64,000 nucleotides of DNA from Candidula unifasciata (GCA_905116865.2 CAJHNH020008379.1:80001-144000), one strand, 5' to 3'; counted from the stretch's first letter, positions 52,501 to 63,226 are shown. Notes: a model not told the origin generated them from the sequence alone. Translations and numbers: made by a program.

Positions 52501-55500
52501 GAGCCTATCTAGCACAGCTTCGTGCAGATTGGTCAACCCTCAAGAAAAGCCAGAGCATAGTTATTCCCTGCCACCCAAGGAGGCTAAAATAAATGCTGAG
52601 CTAATACACGGTGCTCTGGTACTGGGCCTGCCCCAAGGAGTTAACATGCCCTGTACATGACCGCTTAACCTCACATCTGTATATTGAGCCCTCCACTCTT
52701 TACAGACTGCACCTTTCAGGGAGTCCTCAGGAATCAATCTGCAAGCCTGAGACTCTTGATTCCCTGAAAAAATGGACATATCTCTTCCTCAGTATGTTAG
52801 ACTTCTCTTTTTACTAGGCGCTTGTCACTTTTTGCAGCATTTATGTGATATATGCATCAGGTATGGATTCCCTGTATGGTTTTTACACTCCAGTGAATGT
52901 GGCCAGTGGTAACGGATGTTGGAATCTTTGGCTCTCCTGTCAAATCCGGACGAAGAATAAACAGCCGTGGACGAGTTAGTCAGAGTTCTCTCCCTTGGCC
53001 GCACTCCGAACAGTAATAGGAAAACAAACGAAATAAACGACACACTTACCTATCATCCTGCGGTTGCGTGTAGGGCTGCGTACGGTTTCGTGAGGCATTG
53101 TGAATGGTTGTGTAGTCATCATCGTGTGGTTGTTGGGTTAGAGTTAGGGGTAGGGTTAGGGTTAGGGTTAGATGTTAAAATTTTGACGTAGGGTTTGGAA
53201 ATAGTGGCCGACAATCTGATGTTTGTGGGCGTGGCGCCACTGGAATTCTGCTAAATATGACGCCAATAGTGTGCGGCTGGTGCCCAATCGTTGGCAAATG
53301 GTGCGTTTCACCAGCATCCAGAGGCCCTCAATTGTTTGTGTGTGTATGTGACTGTGTACGGCGTCGACGAAGTTGGTCTGGTGGACTACTACCTCGTGCA
53401 GATAGATGCCATGCCGTAAGTTTGCCACGTCGGCAGGATGTGATCTGTTATGATCCTCTCCAATGTCGCAGCATCTCGTTTTCGCACAAGCTCCAAGTAA
53501 CAACGGCCAGTCTGACGCTCTACTAGCCCAACGACCGTGAGTGGTGCGACCACGCTGATACTTTCGTCGGAAGAAGTAGCTCTCGTCTACTTCAACTACG
53601 ATAGATCTGCCGGCCTCATCGAGTTTGTTTCGTTGTGGCTTTTCCGATCACTGTTCGCAGTGCGCCCAAGGGAGAGAACTCTGACTAAGTCGTCCAAGGC
53701 TTTTTATTCTTCGTCCGGATTTGACAGGAGTACCTGTTTTTCTTCTTTTGTCCTTCTGCCCTAAAGCATCATGCAGGGGAGTTGGACGTATTTTCCTGTC
53801 ATTTGCTAGTTGCGTATATCGAATTAAGGTTTGAACCTTTTGTATCATAAATTAGGATCTATCAGGATCCCTGTGAATGGGTGTTTCTGTCTGAACCAAG
53901 TCATATAGTAGGACTTTTGGATGGCAGACATTTGCATTTTATTCATTTAAGTAGGGTGCTCAGCCGGCAGATTTCAGTTAGGTTCTAAGTTTTCTGTGTA
54001 TCTTATCAATCATGTGCGCGGATGGGCTGATGAGTACTAGAGTATTTCTGGGAACCGCATCTCTCTACCAGGATTCAGTTTCCATGGTGGGAGATTTAGA
54101 AGACAGTTTTCTTGGCTTACAGACAGTTGTATGAGAGCCATGCCATTGGGAAAAAAATTGGGGCCAGACTACCAATTACCAAATTATTAATTTACCAAAG
54201 GCAGTGATAAGTGCACATGTCCACTGCAACCAGCTCCATTTTAGAGACACCACTTTAAAACATTTTCAGTTACAAATCACATTGTCATAGTACATTAATC
54301 TTTTCAGTACAGAGCATGTACTATTTTAACATGTTGATTCTACAAGCTTGTTACTTTAAGGAACGATTAATGAAAGTCAAGCTATCTTTAGCATAAAGCA
54401 TAGGGTATCAATAATAGGTCAGATTTTTCAGTTGTTTAAATTGGTCAGTCTCTGAAATTTTATGAGGAAGCAGATATTTTACAGTGTAGTTTAGAGATGC
54501 AGATTTTTTTTTTTTTAATTATTATTGTATGATAGAGTAAAGATATGCTCTTGGTAGCTACATCCACTGAAATGTGTAATATTGCAACTTCCACTGAAAT
54601 GTGTAATGTTGCAACTTCCACTGAAATGTGTAATGTTGCAACTTCCACGTATGTTAGTTTGTGGAATTATTAGATGTAGTTTTCAGCCACCTTCATTGCA
54701 GGGAAGATGATTGGTACTAATATAATTACTTTAGGCTATGTAGAGAGATGCGGTGCCCAGAAATATACTCTAGTACTCGTCAGCCCATCAGAGAACTCAA
54801 TTAGAACATGGCTGAAGTCCACAGGCCAAGCACCCCACTTAAATGAAAATAATATAGGCCAGCCCAGTAAATGGTGTCACTCAGGAAATCACTATGAGGG
54901 GGCATGTTAATGTGTACAGGGCTTAGCTGTACCTAGGGTAGGAAAAGCACAGGTGGGGGAATCTGACCACCCCACTACATCAAGTTGATCTAATTTATAC
55001 AAAACCTTTCTCTTGGCATTCACCAACTGTAAACTCAGCTGAACGATCTGGTGGTTCATCAGCTTCTGAACTTTAGTTTTTTACCCAGCTTTCCGTTTTC
55101 TTTTACAAATATGGCTTATTTGTATGCAGACTGTTGTTTCCTTGCTTCTTGGGCAGATGCACTTCGACTTTGGAGGAAACACCCCAGAGATAAATCAATA
55201 AAATGTACACTTTATAGAAACTTTCTTTGTGCTGTACATAAATAAATGTGTTGTGGGTGTTTAGTCAGCGCTGTGATATCTGCACCTTTCATCCAACACA
55301 TGCAACTTCTTTAAGCATCTGTTGACCACGTTAGCACTCCTAGCTTCAAGGGTGTGATCTATGATGTCTCTTTTACTCTGTTGTATATTTTGAGAAAATG
55401 AATATTTAGGAGCAGAATTATATTCTTGTTTAAGTACAGATTAGAAATTGTGTTAATGCTCTATTTGTTGTATGTTTCAGTGTGGATGGAAGACCATTGG

Positions 55501-55722
55501 GATGTCCGATATATTCGCCAGTGTGCGGCAGGGGGTACCATTGGAGCCTTTGAAGGCAGAATATGTGAGGAGATGTACGGTACATACAACATTCGGGTGC
55601 GCCACTGTCACTGTGATAACCAAGATGGATGTAACAGTGCCGGACGCCATACGGCTCTGTTTTCACTTGCGCTTCCTGTTTTGTTGACTCTCGCTATCAC
55701 ATTTCAAAGGATCATAAGCTGA
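49445..55722 (+). CDS. Ly6/uPAR three-finger protein, quiver/sleepless-like (gene B, 3 exons)
   Basis: Spliced gene on the plus strand. Coding exons 49445-49505 (61 nt), 51580-51711 (132) and 55481-55722 (242) total 435 nt and 144 aa. Both introns are phase 1 with GT-AG ends. The start has A at -3 and an in-frame TAG 15 bp upstream. The product has a signal peptide (about 1-23, LFAVVATVVATFLIV), a domain starting IKCFVC with ten cysteines (26, 29, 37, 51, 58, 79, 93, 107, 109, 115), one N-glycosylation sequon NVT at 43-45, the closing CHCDNQDGCN, and a hydrophobic tail (ALFSLALPVLLTLAITF) suited to GPI-anchor addition near Asn116-Ser117. It is the divergent neighbour and probable paralog of gene A. 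It probably acts at the cell surface; the partner is unknown. Confidence 0.9.
49925..50560 (+). repeat. 25-bp minisatellite in gene B intron 1
   Basis: About 25 copies of CCAAGAACACTGGCAAACAT followed by ATAGT or variants, with CTAAAAACACT.. and TTCTGGAACACT subtypes. A block of several units appears twice (50130-50215 and 50300-50390), so a higher-order duplication occurred. The Cys-rich minus-strand frames are artefacts. Confidence 0.94.
50561..51114. other. Gene B intron 1, no feature
   Basis: AT-rich intron sequence. No exon or known repeat. Confidence 0.5.
51115..51260. mobile_element. MITE-3: TTAA-flanked 146-bp element in gene B intron 1
   Basis: TTAA at both ends (51115-51118, 51257-51260), with perfect inverted repeats CTCTTTGAGTCCCA and TGGGACTCAAAGAG just inside. 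The core includes 'tttagcatcacaggcccaag'. TTAA duplications are typical of piggyBac; the terminal sequence resembles the CCCTTTGAG type sometimes seen there. No coding capacity. Confidence 0.88.
51580..51711 (+). CDS. Gene B coding exon 2 (Cys 1-5)
   Basis: Acceptor TATATTTGCAG|GG, donor GAAG|GTAATA. Encodes GLAIKCFVCNSFHQADCSDW, then FDNVTQHLVACEDWQPKCRK and VVQE. Confidence 0.92.
51763..52015 (-). mobile_element. SINE-3 copy, minus strand, gene B intron 2
   Basis: 'ttctggactctaatcctgtt', 'cagatctgactcatgtctac', 'ttggttccttgcctctcagg', 'cagatgcactccgactttga' and 'ccgaaacccacacagg' follow the family in reverse. No GAA tail expansion. Confidence 0.85.
52325..52520 (-). repeat. Dispersed repeat R4, minus strand, gene B intron 2
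   Basis: Reverse complement of the R4 order: 'aggggagctttaggttatgt', 'taatggcttagttttgcacg', 'ctcctgcagtgttgatgtga' and 'ccaaatactgtcatctgcgg'. Closest to 1128-1290. Confidence 0.7.
53135..53172 (+). repeat. Interstitial telomere-like (TTAGGG)n run
   Basis: GGGTTAGAGTTAGGGGTAGG then GTTAGGGTTAGGGTTAGA: about six TTAGGG-like units, four exact or nearly so, inside the Merlin element. Confidence 0.9.
53190..53640 (-). pseudogene. Merlin transposase remnant (DDE, ISXO2-like)
   Basis: Minus-strand pieces in order: VVEVDESYFFRRKYQRGRTT (the first catalytic Asp block, compare 'VEIDESKFGKRKYNRGR'), in a second frame KRDAATLERIITDHILPTWQ, then back in the first frame VHSHIHTQTIEGLWMLVKRT and LASYLAEFQWRHAHK (compare 'HTNTIEG.W...K' and 'YLAEF..R'). 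At least two frameshifts; the N-terminal part is absent. Non-functional. Confidence 0.8.
54564..54649 (+). repeat. 27-bp tandem repeat, three copies, gene B intron 2
   Basis: CCACTGAAATGTGTAAT(A/G) then TTGCAACTT, with starts at 54564, 54591 and 54618 and a partial copy at 54645. Confidence 0.93.
55026..55190 (-). mobile_element. SINE-3 fragment, minus strand, gene B intron 2
   Basis: 'accaactgtaaactcagctg', 'aaatatggcttatttgtatg', 'cagactgttgtttccttgct' and 'gggcagatgcacttcgactt' in family order. The 5' part of the SINE is missing. Confidence 0.8.
55481..55722 (+). CDS. Gene B coding exon 3 (Cys 6-10 and GPI tail)
   Basis: Acceptor TGTATGTTTCAG|TG. Encodes VWMEDHWDVRYIRQCAAGGT, GRICEEMYGTYNIRVRHCHC, DNQDGCNSAG and the hydrophobic end, stop TGA. 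It corresponds to exons 3 and 4 of gene A fused. Confidence 0.93.
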
Positions 55723-56031
55723 ACAAATTGTTATGCAATTTTCAGTGTGTGCTTGCGGCTTCAGTTATTGTGTGCATGGTGTTACCACATGTTTTGGATG
55801 CATGTCTTGAAAACTGGCAAATTCAGATTTAGTAAACAGTATATACCAATCATTTAGTATTTTGTGATGTTCTTTTTCATATTATGAACACACATTTTTT
55901 TTTTTTATTTGCCATATAAAGAATCACTACTTTTTGTGGGCAAACAGTTTTGAAAATATAACAGTTTGTAATAAATTTAGGACATTTGAGTTGATTTTGC
56001 ATTGAAAGTAAAGAGTGCTTGTAAAAATAAA
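55723..56031 (+). terminator. Gene B 3' UTR with polyadenylation signals
   Basis: AATAAA occurs at 55970-55975 and 56026-56031, about 250 and 305 bp after the stop. Either could direct cleavage. No transcript evidence. Confidence 0.55.
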
Positions 56032-56904
56032 GTGAATGAGTGTTGAATTATGTTTTTCATTTTGTTACTTATGAACATAAAAACTATGACTGTGTACATA
56101 CATATTCTTGAAAATTATCTAGAATCTACAAAATCTTTCTTTGATAACTTTTTTGTTTTCTGTGCACATTCATTTAACGTCAGCTGTCAAGAATTACCAA
56201 ACAGTTGTTTGTGCTTAGGCCGCTGACTTGCACCTGTCTCTTTCTTTCTTATCTTTTTGTTGGTCAGTTGGAGATGAAGTAATCTAAGAGGTCATCAATA
56301 AATGATGCCCTGTTCGGAGCAAAGTGAGTTAAAAAAACTTGTTTATAAGCAATTTCTTGTCTTTCTGCTGTCTTGGCATTTCGTTTTCAATAGTAAAAGT
56401 CAGGATAGTTTCATATCTGCACTTTAATTTTGTAAATTGTAATTCTGTTTGTGTGTCATATCTCATGTTTGTTTACAGGACCAGTATAAATGTTAGTGCC
56501 CCATACATGTGACCAGTTTGAGTGTATCTGTAGCTGTCAGTGCATCAAAGTTTGAAATTTGTTTGTTCTACATTCCGATATTCATTATGCACTTATTATA
56601 TTTTTATGTTAAAAAGTGTTTACATTTTACAAGGTTGTATTGTAGAAGATTCCATTATTTAATTGGTTATATTAGAGGTACTATTCTATTAGTTGTAATA
56701 TATTAATGAATATGTGAAGTGCCTACTACAATACATTCCTATGTTTTCCCAAATAAAATATTTACCCATGGGTGTGGGCAAAAAAAGACTGTTGGTTATT
56801 TTATAAAGATTCAAGTGTTTTCCCATCGGGTAGTTCTTCTTTGCTTGCTCTTAAAACTGTCAGTTGCGGTTGACAGGTAGGCTGCAAAATTTGCACCTGT
56901 GTGC
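56032..56904. other. AT-rich intergenic DNA
   Basis: No gene or recognised repeat. Small frames only. Confidence 0.5.
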
Positions 56905-57035
56905 CCAAAACATTCGATTTCAGCGTATCCTTAATTAGTCACTTTTTGCAACATGCATATTCAGTTACAGTGGGTCTTTTTTCTCTCCTAAACTGGGGTA
57001 CTGTACCTCACACTGGGGACTACTAGTTCTTCTCC
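56905..57035 (-). mobile_element. SINE-3 5' fragment, minus strand, diverged
   Basis: 'tccttaattagtcact', 'tgcaacatgcatattcag', 'cagtgggtcttttttctc' and 'cctcacactggggac' parallel the SINE-3 head complement at 42930-43028. A C run follows. Confidence 0.6.
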
Positions 57036-59090
57036 TTCCCCCCCCCCCCTCCACCCTCTTAAATATTATTGTTTAAAGGTGGTCCAAACAAATGCAAAGC
57101 GTGAATTTCCAGAATTGTTATAAAATTTAGTAATTCTTTTAAAAGCTGTTGTAAATGTGATGAATTATTCTGACTGTAAAAGATTATTACACCCCTCTAT
57201 TGTCAGTATGTATTTTTTTAGTTTAATGATTTGACATGGTGACATGAAAAAACTGGCTAAAAATTGTTTACCCAAATTGTCTTTGGTTGGTACATTTTGA
57301 AAAATGTAATCCTACTATGCTGACTTTTTTTTTTTTAATGTGGCCAATTAAAAAACTTGCTGTTTACCATAGTTACAATAATTTTGACATGAAAAGACAG
57401 CTTTTTGTTTGTAACAATTTGTGCTGAAGGTAATTGGACAACAGAAAATGACACTTTATATGTCAATAACATGAGAAGCTGTATCGACATAGTAGTTAAT
57501 CATTTTTTATGTCAAGACATCCGCATTCAGTCCCTTGTCAAGATATGATTATTTTACAATCAGTATGGCTCTGGGGTCGGCAGAGCCTCATTAAAAATGG
57601 TTACCAGTTTACGGTTTTTTTTAACTTGTTTGGAGGAAAGGAGCTGGCTGCCTCACTGCATATGCTGTGACCAAGAATTAGTTACAGTCTAACACTTCAC
57701 ACCCCTATGCCAGTATGCTTTGACCAGTCTGGACTGAGAATTGGAGACACAGTACAGTCAACCTTCAGCTCACAAAAGGACAACGAGTGATACTTAGAAT
57801 GTCCTCTGAATGAATGAATATCCCCACCTATTTGCACTCACTAGTGTAGCAAATCACACTATTTAGGAACTACTGCTGTTTGTTGTACATATTGTTTTGT
57901 TGATCAGAGGCAAAGATTTTCATTAAAATTGTTCTGACTTTTTAAAAAACCAACCCAGTGTGTAGTTACATTTGCATGCAAATGTTGTAATGAGTAACAA
58001 ATCTGTGCCTCCCTCCATGACTGAATCAGTTATACTGGCAAAATGTTTTCAGTGTCTCTGTTGAAACTTTCTGTCACACAATGCATATCAAATTTATTAA
58101 ACAAGTGATTTATTAGCTGATCTTTTTTGTCCTTTTATTGTATTTATATGTTTTCTAGTTAGTTACAGTGATGTAGGAAACTTATTTATAGTTTTTTCAT
58201 GTTGTTCACTTGGGTTTTGCATTTTTTTTTTTTTTTTTTTTGGTCAAGCCAAACTTTGTGGATTGCTGATTAAGTTACAACAGGCAGTGAAGTTCATACC
58301 AGAGACAACACTGCAGGTACAGATAATCTGTTTCAAGTGAACCAGAGAAGAAGAATATTTCTATAGTCTGTCGTAATTTCATACCAGTTGGTACTAATAC
58401 CTGCAGTCATAAGAAATAATTATCCTTCTTATTTACCAAGTTACAGTAGCAAGAAAGATTTGTTAGCCATTTAGTATTTCAATTATAAGCGAAGTCCAGT
58501 CGCAACATGCGGTATGCGCTCTGAATAGGTAGAAAGCATAAAAAAAATTGCGCTTAACCTTCCTCATCTGGATCTACGCGCCTGGTCATGCAGGCATAAA
58601 GGGAAATGAGTGTGGGAAGAAGCAAGGACAGAGAAAATATCATCGCTGTATGTCCTGGGCTAGTGGATAACGGAATCCCTGACACTAACACGATTGCGTG
58701 ACATGGGAGTGAAGCACGTCTATGCCATCTTTATTTATTTATGCCATCTTAGAGGCCAAAATAGGAGACAATATAACCAGCTTCTCATGGGAAAAATTAG
58801 TAGAAGTACCTTGGAGTGGCTGCTGCATCGGAGGACTGAGCACGCATAGGAATACCTAGTGTACAGTAATGTCGATTGTGATAACATAATACTGGAGGAT
58901 TTTGATCAGAGAGGGATACCTGGACCAATGTTACAGTGTTTGGGTATGACACCAATGAAGTCATCCAGGCTGGCTTTCAAACAGCGATCGCCAGTGGTCT
59001 TAAGGATGCTTACAACAGCGTTCCCATTGACTACCTTATCACTCTGCTGTTAGATGTGAATATTGGTCCAACTTGAGCATCACAATTGGT
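57036..59090. other. AT-rich intergenic DNA, no gene seen
   Basis: About 2 kb without a recognisable exon. At 58560-59080 base composition is more balanced and frames such as 58859-59053 appear, possibly from an old transposon, but no motif was recognised. A T run lies at 58223-58240. Confidence 0.45.
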
Positions 59091-59099
59091 TCTAAAAAA

Positions 59100-59656
59100 A
59101 ACTAACAAGGATAACAACTTGAAAAGTTTATTTTTAAACATACACTGTCCCTTTATTTTTTTACCTAACTTCCACCATTATTGATGTACTTGTCCAATCG
59201 TTTTATCAGTCCGGCCAAACCTGATACATAGAATTGAATGCTCTGTTTTCGAAACCACATTTTCACTTCATATTCAACCCCTGTGTCATTCATGACAAGT
59301 CTCCCGCCAAGGTGGGTTTTCAGTGGACCAAAAACCATGTGAGCACCCTACTGCAGCTTCTACAGAGTCAACCGTTATTCGCTTGTCACATCTAATTACC
59401 TCTGCACCTACTGCATGGATGCTTCTATTGCAATCTCAATAGGACGACCAGATCGGACTTCATGAACAATCGTAGAGCGTCCTTGAGAAAAATTATATAC
59501 CCAGCTATGCAACTCTTTACAGGATAAACATTTGTCAGCATAAACAGGATGCATTTCTTTATGAATGTCCTTTGCTAGAAGCTCTTTTGCGCCTTTCCCC
59601 CAACAGACAACAGGACGTTGTTCTTTGATGTTACACTCTGTAAGTACAGTCGCCAT
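59100..59656 (-). pseudogene. Mariner transposase with catalytic core deleted
   Basis: The minus strand starts MATVLTECNIKEQRPVVCWG and continues GKGAKELLAKDIHKEMHPVY, CLSCKELHSWVYNFSQGRST and RSGRPIEIAIEASMQ, the paired-type helix-turn-helix region of mariner/SETMAR transposases. Then KRITVDSVEAAVGCSHGFWS is followed, after a jump and frameshift, by HLGGRLVMNDTGVEYEVKMW and FRKQSIQFYVSGLAGLIKRL, the C-terminal end. The central DDD region, usually about 150-200 residues, is missing. Terminal repeats were not identified. Confidence 0.85.
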
Positions 59657-61119
59657 TTTGTTTCTGTGTTACGAATGTGCATGCAACACCAAGAACCACC
59701 TGATGAACGGAGACATAAAGTTCGATGTTGCTGTCGCGTAATGAAAAAAATATATAAAACCGAACAAAAAAAATTATATCAGCAAACTTCACAATATAAC
59801 TAACAAAACGTGACCGTTGCGGCTATGGAGCTTCATCAGCACCTACAAAAATTAAATCAATACCACACAAATACATAAAATCACATAACTTAGTATATCG
59901 AAGCGGCCAGTTCGATGTCTTGTCAATAGATTGACGATGCACACGGGACTGGAGAATAAATAGCCCGGGGGGAATTCCATGGGCCGTAACTGGAGGGATT
60001 TAGATTTTTAAAAGTGGGCAGTTCACTCCCCTAGGATGGAAGATGAAACTGTGTTGGCAGTTCATACCTCTGGGTGTTAAAGTGTCCAAAGTGGGTACAA
60101 ACAAAGAGGCGACAGTTAAGGTACTGTAAAGTTAACATACACCAGATGATGTGAGGAATCAGGGGCTAGAGTAAACCTAGATAAGACTGCAGTGATATGG
60201 TTCTTACTGAATATCGGTTGTCAAGATATCGATTGTCAGTATGTTTAGAGATGATATCGAAAGATAACTAGACCATACATATCTTGATATCCATTTTGAA
60301 AGATGCCTGTCTTTGCGATACAAGGGCAAATTGCAGAAATCGGTTGCGAGGTACATAATAAAAAAAGAAGATATACCAGTCAACTCAAACAGGCATGAGG
60401 ACACTGCGATAGCTGCTGCAAATGGAAACGAGCACGAATGGGTCAGGCCGATGTGCTAGGATGTCGATCGATATGGACAATATGTAACGATAATAAGCAA
60501 AAATACTTCAAAGATGTTGTTTATTGATAATCTTGGTATCTTGACATATAACAACCCTTCTAAGTGAACCGCTTACTAAAAGAACATTGTTACGATGTCC
60601 GCACATTGTGAACTGTGGAAACTTAAATCATTTCATAGGAAACTTGAAAACTAAAGCAGAGAGAAACGGTGAAAGCAGACTAAATAAGGAAGTTTAAGCA
60701 AAAGATTACATCACAGTCTGCCTAAGAATAAAACTGAATAGATGGAGAGACCTGGGTGGATAAATTAGAAATCTGAATCACAACTGGGCATCATAGGTAC
60801 CTACCTCTAAGGTCATCTCAAGCGAACCCTCTTTTGTCGCTTCTTATGCTTTGCCTAGAACGCTGCATGGTATGCTGCAGCTCTAAGCCGCATTAATTCA
60901 GGCAGTCTTTTTGTCAACTTCCTTATTTCTTCATGCAACAGACTCGATTATGAAGATAGCCACTGCTAACTTCAGGAATGGAATTCAGTGGACCCCTACA
61001 GAACAACTTCATTATCTGGACTTCGAGGGTATTTCTCTTCTGTCCCATATTCGGAATCAAATAAGATAAATTAAGCAAGATAAATTAAATATACTTGATG
61101 CGAGATTATAAAGAATAGG
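59657..61119. other. No intact gene; faint LINE-like words
   Basis: Mostly unassigned. At 60140-60200 'ggggctagagtaaacctaga' with 'taagactgcagtgatatgg' reads GLEVNLDKTAVIW-like (GL..N..KT.V), typical of LINE reverse transcriptases, so it may be an upstream piece of the fragment at 61120. Low certainty. Confidence 0.35.
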
Positions 61120-61480
61120 TCTGAAAATCAACAAGAGAAGATAAATGTATGAGAATAAATCAGGCAACTTGTAATGTGGTTTCTCTTAATGGTAGCCCAC
61201 TTTCCCACCTATTTGGGCCGTGATGAAGGAACTGATAGAGACATTAGAATACGAATACAAAAGGCAATAGGAGTTTTCAAAGCACTATGAAATTTGTGGA
61301 GGTAAAAAAAAAAATTTAAACTAATACTAAACTTACAATTTTTAATTCTAATGTCAAATTAGCACCGTTGTATGGAACGGAAAACAATTAAGGCACTTGC
61401 TAAAACATTGCACATATTCATTAAGTGGTGCCTGAGCAGAACAGAGGGAATTAAATCGTGTGAAAGAATCACTAGAGTTC
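61120..61480 (+). pseudogene. Decayed LINE reverse transcriptase fragment
   Basis: Plus strand reads CMRINQATCNVVSLNGSPL, then YLG, DEGTDRDIRIRIQKAIGVFK, AL and NLWR with stops, in the order of LINE reverse transcriptase C-terminal regions ('FTYLGS.....G...DI..RI.KA...F..L...W'). Related in layout to the window's RTE but clearly a different family. Confidence 0.72.
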
Positions 61481-61946
61481 TGGCAGAGAACTAAATAAGT
61501 TCCAGTAGACCAAGAGGCGAAGAAAACACGGTGATGGCAGGTAGTCTACATTTTCTGGGGGGGGGGGGGGGGGAAGAAGTCGACATCAACGAATATGGTG
61601 GACACAGGACGTTCAAGATACATTGGCTATGAAAGCACATAGGTCTGGAGCAAGACACTCCCTGTCCCGCCATGAAGAGAGCGAAACTCTGTAAAGAACC
61701 TGCTGATAGAGGATGGTGACATTGATGTCTGATTGATGAAATCGTGACGTCATCATAAAGTGAGTATTCATTACACTGTTTCAGTATCATCAAACCCGTG
61801 GTTTGGTAATTTATGCGATTTCCAAAAAAGATATTTCTTCTATCATTCTTCTAGCACTGTTCCTAGAGGGTCAAGTGGTCAGATCGAGCCATATGGGATT
61901 AAAACTAATGCGATGAAGTCGATAATTTCCACTAAGAAAAACCAGT
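61481..61946. other. Unassigned DNA with a G run
   Basis: G run of about 17 at 61558-61574. No gene. Confidence 0.45.
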
Positions 61947-62233
61947 GCTTTATTAATATCCTACCCCAAACAGGAAAAATCCACAGGTCACGACACAGTC
62001 TGATATTTCAGGGGGTGGTAGATAGGCTGCATGCCGTAGTGGGACTTAGGCTGCATGCAGTCGTGGGACCTAGTCGTGCACTCTCTAGCGGGACGTAGGT
62101 GGGTTAGGGTGTGGCCAGTTCTAGGTGTTTTTGGGTCGTTAAAAGCATCAGAAAGCTGGGAGCCCCAGTCTTACCATCCGCTAAAATGTTGCACCGTTCT
62201 GTGACGTCATCTGGGGTAGGATATTAATAAAGC
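61947..62233. mobile_element. MITE-2: 287-bp element with perfect 22-bp ends
   Basis: The left end GCTTTATTAATATCCTACCC(CA) is exactly repeated, inverted, at the right end. Within it TATTAATA is itself palindromic with a central TTAA, so the real target duplication may be TTAA with terminal repeats starting TATCCTACCCCA. Internal direct repeat 'ggctgcatgc' and a TGACGTCA palindrome near the right end. No coding capacity. Confidence 0.88.
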
Positions 62234-62277
62234 CCCGAAAAACCAACTTTTTTTTAACCCAACAAAAAATGTTTTGT

Positions 62278-63226
62278 GTTTTGCTGCATCTCGCTCCTAT
62301 CTCTGCATCTCGTCCTTATCTCTGCATCTCACCCCTATCTCTGCATCTTGTCCCTATCTCTACATCTCGTCCCTATCTCTGCATCTCGCCCCTATCTCTG
62401 CATCTCGCCCCCATCTCTGCATCTCGCTCCTATCTCTGCATCTCGTCCCTATCTCTACATCTCGCCCCTATCTCTGCATCTCGTCCCTATCTCTGCATCT
62501 CGTCCCTATCTCTGCATCTCGCCCCTATCTCTACATCTCGTCCCTATCTCTACATCTCGCCCCTATCTCTACATCTCGTCCCTATCTCTGCATCTCGTCC
62601 CTATCTCTGCATCTCGCCCCTATCTCTGCATCTCGTCCCTATCTCTACATCTCGCCCCTATCTCTACATCTCGTCCCTATCTCTACATCATCTCGTCCCT
62701 ATCTCTGCATCTCGTCCCTATCTCTGCATCTCGTCCCTATCTCTCGTCCCTATCTCAGCATCTCGTCCCCTCTCATCTGTCCCTATCTCTGCATCTCGTC
62801 CCTATCTCTGCATCTCGTCCCCTATGCATCTCGTCCCTATCTCTGCATCCCGTATCTCTGCATCTCGTCCCTATCTCTGCATCTCGTCCCTATCTCTGCA
62901 TCTCTTCCCTATCTCTGCATCTCGCCCCTATCTCTACATCTCGTCCCTATCTCGGCATCTCGCCCCTATCTCTACATCTCGTCCCTATCTCTGCATCTCG
63001 TCCCTATCTCTACATCTCGTCCCTATCTCTGCATCTCGTCCCTATCTCTGCATCTCGCCCCTATCTCTACATCTCGTCCCTATCTCTGCATCTCGTCCCT
63101 ATCTCTACATCTCGTCCCTATCTCTGCATCTCGTCCCTATCTCTACATCTCGCCCCTATCTCTGCATCTCGTCCCTATCTCTACATCTCGTTCCTATCTC
63201 TGCATCTCGTCCCTATCCCGACATTA
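62278..63226 (+). repeat. 19-bp minisatellite, about 50 copies
   Basis: Unit CTCGTCCCTATCTCTGCAT with variants CGCCC and TACAT, plus a few irregular units between 62690 and 62860. Because 19 is not a multiple of three, all three forward frames stay open and repeat every 57 bp, giving long Ser/Leu/Pro-rich frames that are not genes. Confidence 0.97.

Larger units (their letters stand above)
52934..53730 (-). mobile_element. Merlin-type DNA transposon, decayed, gene B intron 2
   Basis: An approximately 797-bp element with imperfect inverted repeats of about 85 bp: left CTCCTGTCAAATCCGGACGA..., right complement CTCCTGTCAAATCCGGACGA... continuing GAATAAA.AGCC.TGGACGA in both. Inside, the minus strand encodes pieces of an IS1595/ISXO2-like DDE transposase, the domain of eukaryotic Merlin elements. 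No clear 8-9-bp target duplication was found. Confidence 0.8.

Noticed and set aside
53168..53503. Bacterial contamination (IS1595-like transposase)
   Set aside because: The fragment lies inside terminal inverted repeats in an intron and is frameshifted; eukaryotic Merlin elements explain it.
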